A DNA stretch of 57,345 nucleotides, taken from contig NZ_JADPKY010000182.1 of the NCBI RefSeq assembly GCF_023074185.1, positions 1 through 57,345 on the forward strand. Direction: 5' to 3'. Position 1 is the stretch's first letter, and each line of letters begins with the position of its first letter. Below, piece by piece: positions 1 to 7,649 of this stretch. The position numbers and the translations under genes were made by a program. Under the pieces are notes generated by a model. The model was not told the origin of the DNA. It was given only the letters and a program-made list of their open reading frames with translations, and did no database searches. Source of the DNA: Bradyrhizobium sp. 132 (lineage in GTDB: Bacteria; Pseudomonadota; Alphaproteobacteria; Rhizobiales; Xanthobacteraceae).

Positions 1-36
1 GATAATCTGTTCTTCCGTAAACCTGGCTCGCTTCAT
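1..36 (-). CDS. IS3-family transposase OrfA, N-terminal fragment (partial)
   Basis: The first twelve codons read MKRARFTEEQII on the minus strand, the standard opening of IS3-family OrfA, the small helix-turn-helix protein that binds the element ends. In complete elements it is joined to the DDE catalytic OrfB by programmed frameshifting. The gene continues beyond position 1, so nothing can be said about its integrity. Confidence 0.6.
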   Translation of the reverse strand, partial: MKRARFTEEQII

Positions 37-99
37 CTGTCCGTCCTTCAGAAGGCCGGACTCTAACTTCAACCGGAGGAAATCGGCAGGGGCAGGTCA
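1..99 (-). mobile_element. 5' end of an IS3-family insertion sequence, cut by the window edge
   Basis: Read on the minus strand, the sequence from about 99 inward starts TGACCTGCCCCTG, like the terminal inverted repeat of IS3-family elements. It runs through a short leader into an ATG at 36 that opens a typical OrfA. The rest of the element lies outside the window. The terminal repeat was recognised by eye and its mate is not visible, so the exact boundary (98-100) is uncertain. Confidence 0.6.
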
Positions 100-151
100 G
101 AAGCCATAGACCTGATGCGGTCCAGGCACCGGCTTCAACTCGGTGCCGCGA

Positions 152-412
152 TCACCGTTGAACGTCGTCCAGATGCCGGATGAGGTATTGCGGATGCCAG
201 TGTGTTTGAACTTGGCTCGTCCGCATTTTGGTATCCCGCAGTCTCCGCAGATAATAGCCCTGTGTCTGAACGGCTAACTTGATCTCGTCGCTGACCTTAG
301 AAACTCTTTTTTTGCTCTTCCGCCATTTGCTTGGCGAACCAAATGTCGGGATCGGAGAGCCTTTGCTTAAGACGAGCAGATCACGTTTATGATTGATATA
401 GAGGTCAAACAT
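152..412 (-). CDS. Small hypothetical protein, basic
   Basis: 86 residues with a Lys/Arg-rich centre (KWRKSKKRVSKVSDEIKLAV) and a YYLRRL stretch. I recall short bradyrhizobial proteins that start in the same way, but their function is unknown to me. The ATG at 412 is preferred over an in-frame GTG at 418 because a GGGGGTG ribosome-binding-like stretch lies just upstream. No signal peptide or membrane segment is seen. It sits next to the IS end, so the C-terminus could have been altered by local rearrangement. Confidence 0.45.
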   Translation of the reverse strand: MFDLYINHKRDLLVLSKGSPIPTFGSPSKWRKSKKRVSKVSDEIKLAVQTQGYYLRRLRDTKMRTSQVQTHWHPQYLIRHLDDVQR

Positions 413-597
413 TTTCACCCCCGACTGACCAATTTAATGTCTCGGGCGTGTGCACGGCTTAAATGTGCAACGCGGAAAATCTGCCGCTGAAGCTCAGGCG
501 TAGAAACGATCCGACGCAAGCCTGCCTCCCTGTGAATTGCGGGGGAAATGCGCACAATTGCACCTCGGGCGGCAATTTATGCTTGTATGTTGTTCGT

Positions 598-801
598 ATG
601 TCGCGCTCACGCACCTGCTCTCTTCTTGATCGATACGAACTAGCGATTGACGAGATCGTCGCCGCTTGTGACGGCGACGTGCATGGCGCACTTAGAGCCC
701 TGATGCTTGTCAACGAGCAGCTAGAGCGAAGGTTGGAGCGGATAAGCTCTCAATTTGATGATCAACCAGAGGACCATCCGCCCAAGGAATTCCTCCACTA
801 G
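598..801 (+). CDS. Small hypothetical protein
   Basis: 67 residues, acidic and mostly helical; the core DRYELAIDEIVAACDGDVHG is followed by a Leu-rich helix (ALRALMLVNEQLERRL). This resembles short conserved proteins of bradyrhizobia of unknown role. The frame is open back to an ATG at 463, but the residues between do not look protein-like, so the ATG at 598 is chosen. No clear Shine-Dalgarno sequence is visible. It faces the YedK remnant convergently. Confidence 0.5.
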   Translation: MSRSRTCSLLDRYELAIDEIVAACDGDVHGALRALMLVNEQLERRLERISSQFDDQPEDHPPKEFLH

Positions 802-840
802 CCGCGCTGCTCGCTCTACTGACACCAATTTCTTCGAGAG

Positions 841-951
841 CGAGCCATCGACGCGCGGCGGCTTCGTGCCCCAGCGCATGGTCACCATTTCCCTGCCAGC
901 GTCGGTGTTGCGGACCACCGGAGCCGGATAGTCGGGAAACACGCCCGGCAT
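841..951 (-). pseudogene. Fragment of a YedK/HMCES-type SOS-associated peptidase gene
   Basis: The minus-strand frame contains MPGVFPDYPAPVVRNTDAGR followed by MVTMRWG, a stretch I recognise from near the N-terminus of SOS-response-associated peptidases (SRAP family, about 220-250 aa, forming a DNA-protein crosslink through Cys2). The region carrying the catalytic Cys2 is absent upstream. Downstream the frame changes to unrelated sequence after the PPR stretch, so only about 37 codons survive. No function is expected. Confidence 0.55.
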
Positions 952-1019
952 CGGTGAAGAATTCTTAACCTCTATCCGTGATAATACGGGAATTCATTTT
1001 TTCGCTTTCCAGATTGCCC

Positions 1020-1241
1020 ATGCATCTCATCGCCACGCGAAAGTATGCATTTATCGCTACTCAAACGCTTACCGAACGTCAGGCGCGCAACAGTCTATTC
1101 AGGCTCGGCGAGAATGAGTTCCTGCTGCATATGACTTCTGACGAAGACTTCGAAGAAGAGCGGCTGGTTTGGCTTGATAGTAGAGCCGCTCTGCTTTGGA
1201 TCAATCAAACGACCGACGAATTTGGAATGGACTGGGAGTGA
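1020..1241 (+). CDS. Small hypothetical protein upstream of a PilZ protein
   Basis: 73 residues starting MHLIATRKYAFIATQTLTER and ending in an acidic tail with a DFEEERLVWLDSRAALLWI core. It looks like a conserved short protein of bradyrhizobia, but I cannot assign a function. The start at 1020 is favoured over an in-frame GTG at 978 because the extra 14 residues look non-coding. The stop codon lies 6 nt before the PilZ gene, so the two are probably cotranscribed. Confidence 0.5.
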   Translation: MHLIATRKYAFIATQTLTERQARNSLFRLGENEFLLHMTSDEDFEEERLVWLDSRAALLWINQTTDEFGMDWE

Positions 1242-1247
1242 TCGCCA

Positions 1248-1490
1248 GTGGTCGAAACCCGGATTGCGCCCCGCTATCGCGTTTCGAAGCCGGCGCAGAT
1301 TGAATATGGCGGCGACAAGACCTCCTGCATTATTCGTGATCTCTCTATCACGGGCGCCGCTCTGCAGCTTTCCGATCTGAGCGCGACCATTCCTGCCGCG
1401 TTCACGTTGATCATACCTGAAGACAAACTGAAGATATCGTGCCGCGTGGTCTGGCGAAGAGCGTACAAGATTGGCGTAACTTTCGATTAG
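1248..1490 (+). CDS. PilZ-domain protein, probable c-di-GMP receptor
   Basis: 80 residues forming a single PilZ domain. Both binding motifs are visible: an RxxxR segment at residues 5-9 (RIAPR) and the DxSxxG motif at 31-36 (DLSITG). Stand-alone PilZ proteins bind cyclic di-GMP in the cytoplasm and pass the signal to motility, exopolysaccharide or transcription partners; the partner here is unknown. The start is a GTG, 6 nt after the preceding small gene. Nothing nearby belongs to a c-di-GMP pathway. Confidence 0.8.
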   Translation: MVETRIAPRYRVSKPAQIEYGGDKTSCIIRDLSITGAALQLSDLSATIPAAFTLIIPEDKLKISCRVVWRRAYKIGVTFD

Positions 1491-1524
1491 CGTCATCAAG
1501 AGACCTTGCGGTCGGCCGTCGCTG

Positions 1525-1635
1525 TCAACCATGGCGCTCGCGCCGGCGGCTGACGATCCAGCTCAGCAACAGCGCGACAGCGACGACGACCAGCGCGATG
1601 AAGGCCACGGCTTGCCATGGCGACATCGTTAACAT
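1525..1635 (-). CDS. Possible 36-aa single-pass membrane peptide
   Basis: The frame reads a short start, a hydrophobic stretch (VAFIALVVVAVALLLSWIV) and a basic end (SRRRERHG), the layout of a single-pass inner-membrane peptide with a cytoplasmic C-terminus. It overlaps the 3' end of the degraded terminase-like frame in another register, so it may be its own gene or a relic. A second ATG at 1626 is also possible. There is no functional clue. Confidence 0.3.
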   Translation of the reverse strand: MLTMSPWQAVAFIALVVVAVALLLSWIVSRRRERHG

Positions 1636-1639
1636 CACG

Positions 1640-2059
1640 CTGATCGAGCGGCGACTCGCCGTTCTTGGCGGCCATCTGCTGACAGACAGCCGCGATCTCG
1701 GTGCGCGCTTCAAATACGATCCGCTCGATGCTGCGCCTGATCGCGAGGTTGCCACGCGGCGCGCACCGCGTAGGCAAGCTCGACAAGGCGGTCAGCGTCA
1801 CACCGGCAATGCCGTCGATCAGCGCATCAATATCTGCCCGGCGCACTAGTTCGCGCTTCTTCTCCAGCGAGAGCAACTGCAACATCTCGGTCTTGACTTA
1901 ACGTGATCGGCGTCGGCCTTGGCGCGCGGATGCCGTCGCTCTCGTCGCAAGTATCGTAGATAGGCAACGCGCTTCCGGTCGAGCGGGAAGCCATCACGTT
2001 GCCGCTCGATCACCCTCGGCTTCGCGCTTGGCGACGTACGTCGCTGTATACCCGACCAT
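1640..2059 (-). pseudogene. Degraded terminase-small-subunit-like (Nu1-type) gene
   Basis: Three minus-strand frames join into one recognisable protein: TATYVAKREAEG (helix-turn-helix start), then VIERQRDGFPLDRKRVAYLR, then KTEMLQLLSLEKKRELVRRA and ADIDALIDGIAGVTLTALSS. This order matches proteins annotated as phage DNA-packaging Nu1/terminase small subunit in Hyphomicrobiales. Frame breaks lie near 2012-2016 and 1896-1902, so the gene is dead. No other packaging gene is present, so it is an isolated prophage or mobile-element remnant. The family assignment is from memory. Confidence 0.45.
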
Positions 2060-2301
2060 GCTAGACTTGCCGCTGGCTCACTCAGAACGACATCCGCCGG
2101 ACTTCGTTAGGACGTGAACGCGGCGCCAACTCCAGAAGGACTACTGTCCCCACCCCGTTCAACATTGCCCGGGGAGAGGACCTGCGTAACCGAATGTGGC
2201 GCTTGCAGTTTCCACTCGCCTATTTATTTCCCCTTCTCCGCCCTGCTTAGAGCGCGTTTCCCATCCACGATTGCTGCGAATGAGGGCTTGGCGCGTCTCT
2301 A

Positions 2302-3120
2302 GTGCTGCAAGGAAGGTCCATTGCGCAGGTGAAGCGAGCGTTGCATACCGAATTGACCTTTCGGCGCAGGCTGCGCCGCATGCTTGTCGTTGCAGCCATC
2401 GTTGGCCCCGTGGCGCTGGCGCCCGAGATGAGCTCGGCTGAAAGCCTGCTTGATTTCCTTTTCGGCGGCGGCCAGAAGCAGCAACAACAGACTCCAATTT
2501 TCGGCAATCTTTTCAATAATAACCCGCAATCACCGCCGCCGCGGCCGGTCGTCGCAAGAGCGGGGCCCGCTTTCTGCGTGCGCAGCTGCGACGGCAAGTA
2601 TTTTCGGCTGATGCGCGGTGCCGCCTCGCCGGCGCAGATGTGCCAGGCTTTCTGTCCGGCAAGCCCGACCAAAGTTTTCTTCGGCTCCAGCATCGACGGC
2701 GCCTATGCCGCAACCGGCGAACGCTACGCCGATAGCGAAAACGCCTTTGCCTATCGAAAGGCGCTGAGCGCCGACTGCACCTGCAACGGCCACAATCCCG
2801 CCGGTCTCGCGTCAATCGACCTTGCGATCGACGGTTCGCTGCGCTCGGGCGACGTACTCGCCACCGCCGACGGCCTCGTCGCCTATTCGGGTATACGGGT
2901 CGGCAACGACCAGACCCCGGATTTCACGCCGGTAGCCTCTTTTCCGGGCCTGACGCCGGAGGTGCGCGCCCGGTTGACCGATATGAAGGTCGCGCCGGCG
3001 CGAGCCGACATGACGGCAAACAAGGCGGCAACTTCCGAGGTGACCAGCATGCCGCTTCCCGCGGCGCCCCCCGCGCCGAAGCCGGTACCCGCGCGAAACA
3101 AGCGCGTCGATGCGGATTGA
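2302..3120 (+). CDS. DUF2865-domain secreted protein
   Basis: 272 residues. An Arg-rich start and hydrophobic stretch (MLVVAAIVGPVALAPEMSSA) form a signal peptide, followed by LLDFLFGG and a Gln/Pro linker. The conserved core spans about residues 90-210: FCVRSCDGKYFRL, CQAFCPAS, YADSENAFAYRK and DCTCNG, with six cysteines that probably form disulfides in the periplasm. This is the pattern of DUF2865, common in Bradyrhizobium and of unknown function. The tail is Pro/Ala-rich. The start is GTG at 2302; an ATG at 2380 would also leave a signal peptide. Confidence 0.8.
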   Translation: MLQGRSIAQVKRALHTELTFRRRLRRMLVVAAIVGPVALAPEMSSAESLLDFLFGGGQKQQQQTPIFGNLFNNNPQSPPPRPVVARAGPAFCVRSCDGKYFRLMRGAASPAQMCQAFCPASPTKVFFGSSIDGAYAATGERYADSENAFAYRKALSADCTCNGHNPAGLASIDLAIDGSLRSGDVLATADGLVAYSGIRVGNDQTPDFTPVASFPGLTPEVRARLTDMKVAPARADMTANKAATSEVTSMPLPAAPPAPKPVPARNKRVDAD

Positions 3121-3455
3121 TTCCGCAAATCTCCACCTGACAATCATATCTCGCGGTGCTTCGGTGCTAGTCCTACGCAGCCCTTGGCGCGGCCCCCTCA
3201 GAACCGTCGGCGAACCCTACAGAGCAGAGTGGATTTGCGCCCATTACCGTGCATAGCCACTCCGGAACTGTCATCAGAATGCAACAGCTAGTTCTGTTCC
3301 GTCGCGGCCGACAGCCGATTTAATTTGCAGATCGAGATATGCGAAGTAGCCTTGCAAACACCGGGGCCGGTAAATGCTTCACTTACTTTTTTGACCTGCC
3401 GCGGTGTAGTGGTGTTGAGATATTTTAGGTCGGTGGCGTTGAGGTAGGGCGTGCT
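3121..3455 (+). other. Intergenic region, no gene seen
   Basis: 335 bases between the DUF2865 gene and the next small ORF. Reading frames here have no recognisable protein content and I see no strong hairpin with a T-run. It presumably carries the promoter of the downstream small gene. Confidence 0.4.
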
Positions 3456-3866
3456 GTGAGTTTCGCGGTGTCGATCCTCAAGATTTTGGATGGTCAGCCT
3501 GATGGCCGGGCCACACTCGACGCCGTCAAACAGCATTTGGCCGTGTTCTATTCGAGCGGCTCGGAATGGTCGCAACGGATGAAGCGGCTGGCCGAGCGGG
3601 CACCATCAACCATCGACATTTTCGGCCAGAAGTTGATTACGCGAGAGCCGGGCGAGTGGCGCATTACCGTGGCCGGCAGAGCCTTCCTAGCCGCCTTGGA
3701 AAGTCCAGCGGCAGCCGTTCTTGAGCCGACGCTTGCTGATCTGACTGAGCGACCGCCGGCAAGCGAGCCTCCACCCCTTACAAACGGGCGGCACCACCGC
3801 GTCGATGATCGCAAAGCGCGTCACGGGAGAAGGCGACTGATCGCGCGCGAGCGCCGGTCGGCATAA
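3456..3866 (+). CDS. Hypothetical protein with winged-helix-like N-terminus
   Basis: 136 residues. The first 80 read as a compact helical/winged fold (AVSILKILDGQPDGRATLDA, then SGSEWSQRMKRLAERAP and EPGEWRITVAGRAFLAALE), as in short restriction-system or regulator winged-helix domains. The last 40 residues are Arg/His-rich. I recall similar proteins as multicopy hypotheticals in Bradyrhizobium. GTG start at 3456. The C-terminal part past about residue 100 looks less natural and may be frameshifted. Function unknown. Confidence 0.55.
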   Translation: MSFAVSILKILDGQPDGRATLDAVKQHLAVFYSSGSEWSQRMKRLAERAPSTIDIFGQKLITREPGEWRITVAGRAFLAALESPAAAVLEPTLADLTERPPASEPPPLTNGRHHRVDDRKARHGRRRLIARERRSA

Positions 3867-4207
3867 GCCCGCGTGCATCGGCCGCCCCAGGCCGCTTACA
3901 GTCAACGGGACACGCCAGCATCGTGAGCTCCAGCGTCGCCGCAGGGAAGTGCCAGCATTGCGCAAATTCGCCAACGCGAGGGCAGGCATCACCGCTGCCC
4001 TAATGGACAATAGTCCATCGCGGCTACTCGCTTGATAATCGGGCGACCGTTGATCAGCGGATCGATCCGGGCCTGTCATATCGCAAACACGAGGCCAGGC
4101 ACTCGTCGACGATTCCGTTAAGGCGACAGGTGGCAGTGATTGCCACATTCAGCCAATCGCCAGCGCCTGCATTTTCGCGAATGGCTAACTCGGATTCGGA
4201 CCCGCTT
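3867..4207 (+). other. Intergenic region, no gene seen
   Basis: About 340 bases after the winged-helix-like gene. The open frames on both strands have shadow-like composition and no motif I recognise. No repeat or terminator was identified. Confidence 0.35.
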
Positions 4208-4297
4208 CTACAGGCCTAGCACCACCATCGACATCACGACTGTCGAGAATATGCTTACGGCGATCATCCCAAGGTTAAATGCGAACTCTGCGCTCAT
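4208..4297 (-). CDS. 29-aa single-pass membrane peptide
   Basis: The frame encodes 29 residues: a short polar start (MSAEFAFNLG) and then a continuous hydrophobic helix (MIAVSIFSTVVMSMVVLGL) to the stop. A good ribosome-binding site (GGGGAA) precedes the ATG by about 5 nt. It lies 26 nt downstream of another very short gene on the same strand, so the two probably share a transcript. The size, strong RBS and clean membrane segment support a real small inner-membrane protein; the role is unknown. Confidence 0.5.
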   Translation of the reverse strand: MSAEFAFNLGMIAVSIFSTVVMSMVVLGL

Positions 4298-4323
4298 CAC
4301 GCTTCCCCAAGTTGTAGCAGCCT

Positions 4324-4479
4324 TCACGCTTCTACGCCGATCAACTCAGTTAAATCGGCCTCCAAGTCTCGGACGATATCGAGGAGCAGAGCCGTCGCTG
4401 TAGGATCCGTCGTTTCCTGCGCCATCAATCGAAAGCGCCTGACTTCGTGCCAACGCTCTTTCCATTCCGTGTCAGTCAT
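4324..4479 (-). CDS. 51-aa hypothetical protein, helical and acidic
   Basis: 51 residues beginning MTDTEWKERWHEVRRFRLMA and continuing with a Leu/Asp-rich helix (LLLDIVRDLEADLTELIG). The composition is strongly amphipathic and helical. A GGGGGTC stretch just upstream of the ATG can serve as ribosome-binding site. I recall similar short proteins, usually multicopy, from bradyrhizobia, but no function. The next gene, a 29-aa membrane peptide, begins 26 nt after the stop, which suggests a two-gene unit. Confidence 0.55.
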   Translation of the reverse strand: MTDTEWKERWHEVRRFRLMAQETTDPTATALLLDIVRDLEADLTELIGVEA

Positions 4480-5220
4480 GGCGACCCCCATGCGCTGACC
4501 CCCAGCAAGGTATGGGTATTGGTTCCTTAAACTGTGAAATTATTGCGGCACTGGGCGGATTGATCCGGCCCGAGTCGCGAAGACCGCCCCGCGTGCTGGC
4601 CCTCGGTTGGGAAATCCGCGCCAGCGCATCATGTGAAACTAGGGCCTATTGGGGCCGGCGGTTTTTCGGCGGACCTTCCGTTTTCCAGTGTCTATCGAAA
4701 AAACACCTTTATTTCTAGATACTTACACCGTTTCCACAGGCCAAAAAAAACAACTGGCAGAAAGGACCACACGGTTTTGCCGTACGCACGGTTCGCTGCT
4801 CGCCGCATTATCTCCCGGCGTTGTCGACGTTGCCAGAAGAATGCTGGCGAGACGAACCTGACAGCATCGCTCGTCGACACGAAGCCTCGGGCTCACGGAG
4901 AGCAATCCGCCCTGCCCGCACTTTCGCGCCCGACGCTGTCGCGTCCACCGCAAGCCCGGCTCGCGAAACGTGACGACACAAGATCGCCCCTCTTGGTCGA
5001 GCTGGGATGGGCGACACATACGCCAATTCCGAATTTCGGTAAAGTGGAATATTTCTGCGCGGTGGGGTTGACGGGGCGGCGACACAGGGCACAGAGCCTT
5101 GCGCGTCCACTTGCAGCTGGCGATGGCTGCCTGCGACAATTCGGGCACGCTGCGGACATAAAGGCGCGGCAATCGCAGGGCTTGTCGATTCACCCCCGCC
5201 CCGCTTCCCCCGGAGTTCCC
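4480..5220 (+). other. Long intergenic region, no gene identified
   Basis: About 740 bases upstream of the MFS gene. The plus-strand frame is open back to 4633 in phase with that transporter, but the encoded residues have no family resemblance and no membrane character, so I treat it as non-coding. A run of eight A residues lies at about 4743. Nothing else is convincing. Confidence 0.4.
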
Positions 5221-6360
5221 ATGCCTTCTGCCGACACGCCGGCGACACGCCTTGCGACCAGGCTTGCCTTCCTCGTCGCGGGCTTCGGCATCGCGTGCTG
5301 GGCACCGCTGGTACCGTTCGCGAAGGCGCGGCTCGCCGTCGATGACGGCATCCTTGGACTGCTCCTGCTCAGCCTCGGCATCGGCTCGGTCGTCGCGATG
5401 CTCCTGACCGGCATCATGAGCGCACGCCATGGCAGCAAGCCGATCATCATTGCGGGCGGGCTCGGTCTCGCTTTCGTCCTGCCCCTGCTGGCAATCGCGA
5501 GCGCGCCCGCGACGCTGGCGCTGGCACTGTTCGCATTCGGCGCCGCGCTCGGCTCCATCGACGTTGCCATGAACATCCACGCGGTGGAGGTGGAACGCGC
5601 CGCGGGACGTCCGCTGATGTCCGGCTTCCACGCGCTGTTCAGCATCGGCGGCTTTGCCGGAGCCGCGCTGATGACCGCGCTGCTCTCGCTGGGACTCGGT
5701 GCGCTCGTTTGCACGCTGATCTGCTCCGTCCTGATGCTGATCGCAATGCTGGTGACCTGGCCGCGCCTGCTTCGCTCCGTGCAGGTGCAGGAGGGGCCTC
5801 TGTTCGTGCTACCGCATGGCTCCGTGCTCCTGCTCGCGCTGCTTTGCGCCATCACCTTCCTCGTCGAAGGCGCGATGCTCGATTGGGGCGCGCTACTCGT
5901 CATCGGCGCGGGCCTCGTCTCCGAAGCGCAAGGCGGGATCGGCTACATCGTGTTCTCGATCGCAATGACGATGGGGCGGCTCGGCGGCGACGCCGTCGTC
6001 GCGCGCATCGGAGACCGCACGACATTGGTCTGGGGCAGCCTCATTGCGATCGCGGGCTTCGCGGTCCTGCTCACGGCTCCCGTAGCAGTGGTCGGCGTCG
6101 GCGGCTTCCTGCTGATCGGCCTCGGCGCATCAAACCTCGTGCCGGTGCTGTTCCGCCGGGCGGCGAGGCAGAAGGTGATGCCCACGGGGCTCGCCGTCGC
6201 GGCGATCACGACCGCCGGCTACGCCGGCGTCCTCCTCGGTCCCGCCGGTGTCGGGTTCGTCGCACGTCTTGGCGGATTGCCGATGGCGTTCTGGCTCCTG
6301 GCTGCGCTGATGGGCCTCGTCACGCTGTCGGCGCGCATTGTTACGCGCGCAGACGGCTGA
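5221..6360 (+). CDS. MFS transporter, YbjJ-like
   Basis: 379 residues, nearly all hydrophobic, consistent with 12 membrane helices. The loop after helix 2 (GIMSARHGSKP) is the MFS motif A position, and DVAMNIHAVEVER with LMSGFHALFSIGG resembles the YbjJ/fucose-permease-like branch of the major facilitator superfamily. The substrate is unknown. The ATG at 5221 is preceded by GGAG and starts the first membrane helix properly, so the in-frame extension upstream is rejected. It is convergent with the Bug-type receptor gene, with only 6 nt between stops. Confidence 0.8.
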   Translation: MPSADTPATRLATRLAFLVAGFGIACWAPLVPFAKARLAVDDGILGLLLLSLGIGSVVAMLLTGIMSARHGSKPIIIAGGLGLAFVLPLLAIASAPATLALALFAFGAALGSIDVAMNIHAVEVERAAGRPLMSGFHALFSIGGFAGAALMTALLSLGLGALVCTLICSVLMLIAMLVTWPRLLRSVQVQEGPLFVLPHGSVLLLALLCAITFLVEGAMLDWGALLVIGAGLVSEAQGGIGYIVFSIAMTMGRLGGDAVVARIGDRTTLVWGSLIAIAGFAVLLTAPVAVVGVGGFLLIGLGASNLVPVLFRRAARQKVMPTGLAVAAITTAGYAGVLLGPAGVGFVARLGGLPMAFWLLAALMGLVTLSARIVTRADG

Positions 6361-6366
6361 GCAGCC

Positions 6367-7356
6367 TCACAAATTGCTCAGCCCGATCGATTTGATCACG
6401 GGCGCCAGGCTTGCGGATGTGGCCTCGACGATGCGCTGGAATTTATCGGGGCTTGAATCGCTGTCCGGCTCCATGCCCTGGGCGCGATAGCTCGCCAGAA
6501 GCGCCGGATCGGACATGGCCAGCCGCGTGGCCTGCGCGATCCGGTCGATGATGGCATCGTCGGTGTGCTTGGGTGCAAAGATGCCGAACCATCCCTCATA
6601 GCGAAGATCCGGCATGCCGGATTCGACGGCAGTCGGAATCTCCGGTGCACCGCTCAGCCGCCTTTCGCTGGTGACCGCCAGCAGCCTGACCTTCCCGGCC
6701 TCGCTCAGCTCCTTCAATTGGACGGACATCACGCCAATGATGAGCGAGATCTGGCCGCTGACGAGGTCGTTGGCCGCCTGCGACATCCCCCGATAGGGCA
6801 AGTGGACGATATCCAATGCGCCCGCCTGCTGCTTGAAGGATTCGCCGACCAGATGGTTTCCGGTGGCGATGCCGGGCGTCCCGTAGGACAGCTTTCCCGG
6901 ATTGGCCTTTGCGTAGGCGATCAACTCGCGCAGATTTGCGGCAGGCAACGACGGATGGACGGCGAAGACCAGCGCAGTGCTGATCAGACGGTAGATGGCG
7001 CGGAAATCGTCAACGGAATAGCCGGGATTTGCCGAGGTCAGGGGAATGATGACCTGCGTGCTGCCGTTGCCGAGCAGCAGCGAGTAGCCGTCGGGCTCCT
7101 CGCGCGCAACCGCGGCAGTCCCGATCGCGCCGCCGGCACCGCCGATATAGTCGACGAAGGTCGGCCCGAGCAGCGATGACATCTTGTCGACCCAGGGACG
7201 CCCGATCTGGTCCCCCGCTCCGCCGGCCCCGTACGGATGCACGAGACGAATGGGACGAGACGGGTAGTCGCCGGCTTGTCCGCTGCGGGGAAGCGCAGCT
7301 AGCGCCGCTGCGCCCGGTAACGCATGCACGAATTGTCGCCGCGTGAAGGAAGGCAT
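6367..7356 (-). CDS. Bug-family (TctC-type) periplasmic solute-binding protein
   Basis: 329 residues. The N-terminus (MPSFTRRQFVHALPGAAALA) is a twin-arginine export signal. The mature part begins YPSRPIRLVHPYGAGGAGD, the hallmark of tripartite tricarboxylate transporter receptors, followed by the conserved LSYGTPGIATGNHL and VHLPYRGMSQAANDLVSGQ segments. These proteins bind small carboxylates or related ligands in the periplasm. No TctA/TctB membrane partner is in the window, so it is an orphan receptor, which is common in this family. Start at 7356 because upstream codons look non-coding. Confidence 0.85.
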   Translation of the reverse strand: MPSFTRRQFVHALPGAAALAALPRSGQAGDYPSRPIRLVHPYGAGGAGDQIGRPWVDKMSSLLGPTFVDYIGGAGGAIGTAAVAREEPDGYSLLLGNGSTQVIIPLTSANPGYSVDDFRAIYRLISTALVFAVHPSLPAANLRELIAYAKANPGKLSYGTPGIATGNHLVGESFKQQAGALDIVHLPYRGMSQAANDLVSGQISLIIGVMSVQLKELSEAGKVRLLAVTSERRLSGAPEIPTAVESGMPDLRYEGWFGIFAPKHTDDAIIDRIAQATRLAMSDPALLASYRAQGMEPDSDSSPDKFQRIVEATSASLAPVIKSIGLSNL

Positions 7357-7649
7357 GTTCAAATTCCGGAAGTCGGCAGTCAATGTGTGGCGGGACCGGC
7401 TCCCGGCCTGCCATCGCAGCAATCCGCGCCCACAGTCAATGCGACATCCGGATCAGCCCCGGCATCATGACATAGTCACGTGGGCCTAACTCTTTGCTTT
7501 GCAAGCATTATTTTGGCACTACAGTCCACCTAAACCGTCCGCGCAGGGCTTTCAGCCCTGCCCACTGCTTTCCGCCGGTTTACTGTACGCCTCGTTCTGA
7601 TAGACGAGAAAGAAATACCTTTTGACTCCCTTCGAGGGGGCGATGGCGC

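Noticed and set aside
1439..1849. 136-codon plus-strand frame after the PilZ gene
   Set aside because: It is the mirror of the degraded terminase-like gene and has no protein character of its own.
4633..5220. 196-codon in-frame extension of the MFS gene
   Set aside because: No membrane character or homology, and a good ribosome site precedes the ATG at 5221.
7486..7500. Single CTAAC upstream of regulator 1
   Set aside because: No second copy at 10 or 20 bp and no CAAC at the 7-nt offset, so it does not match the shared element.
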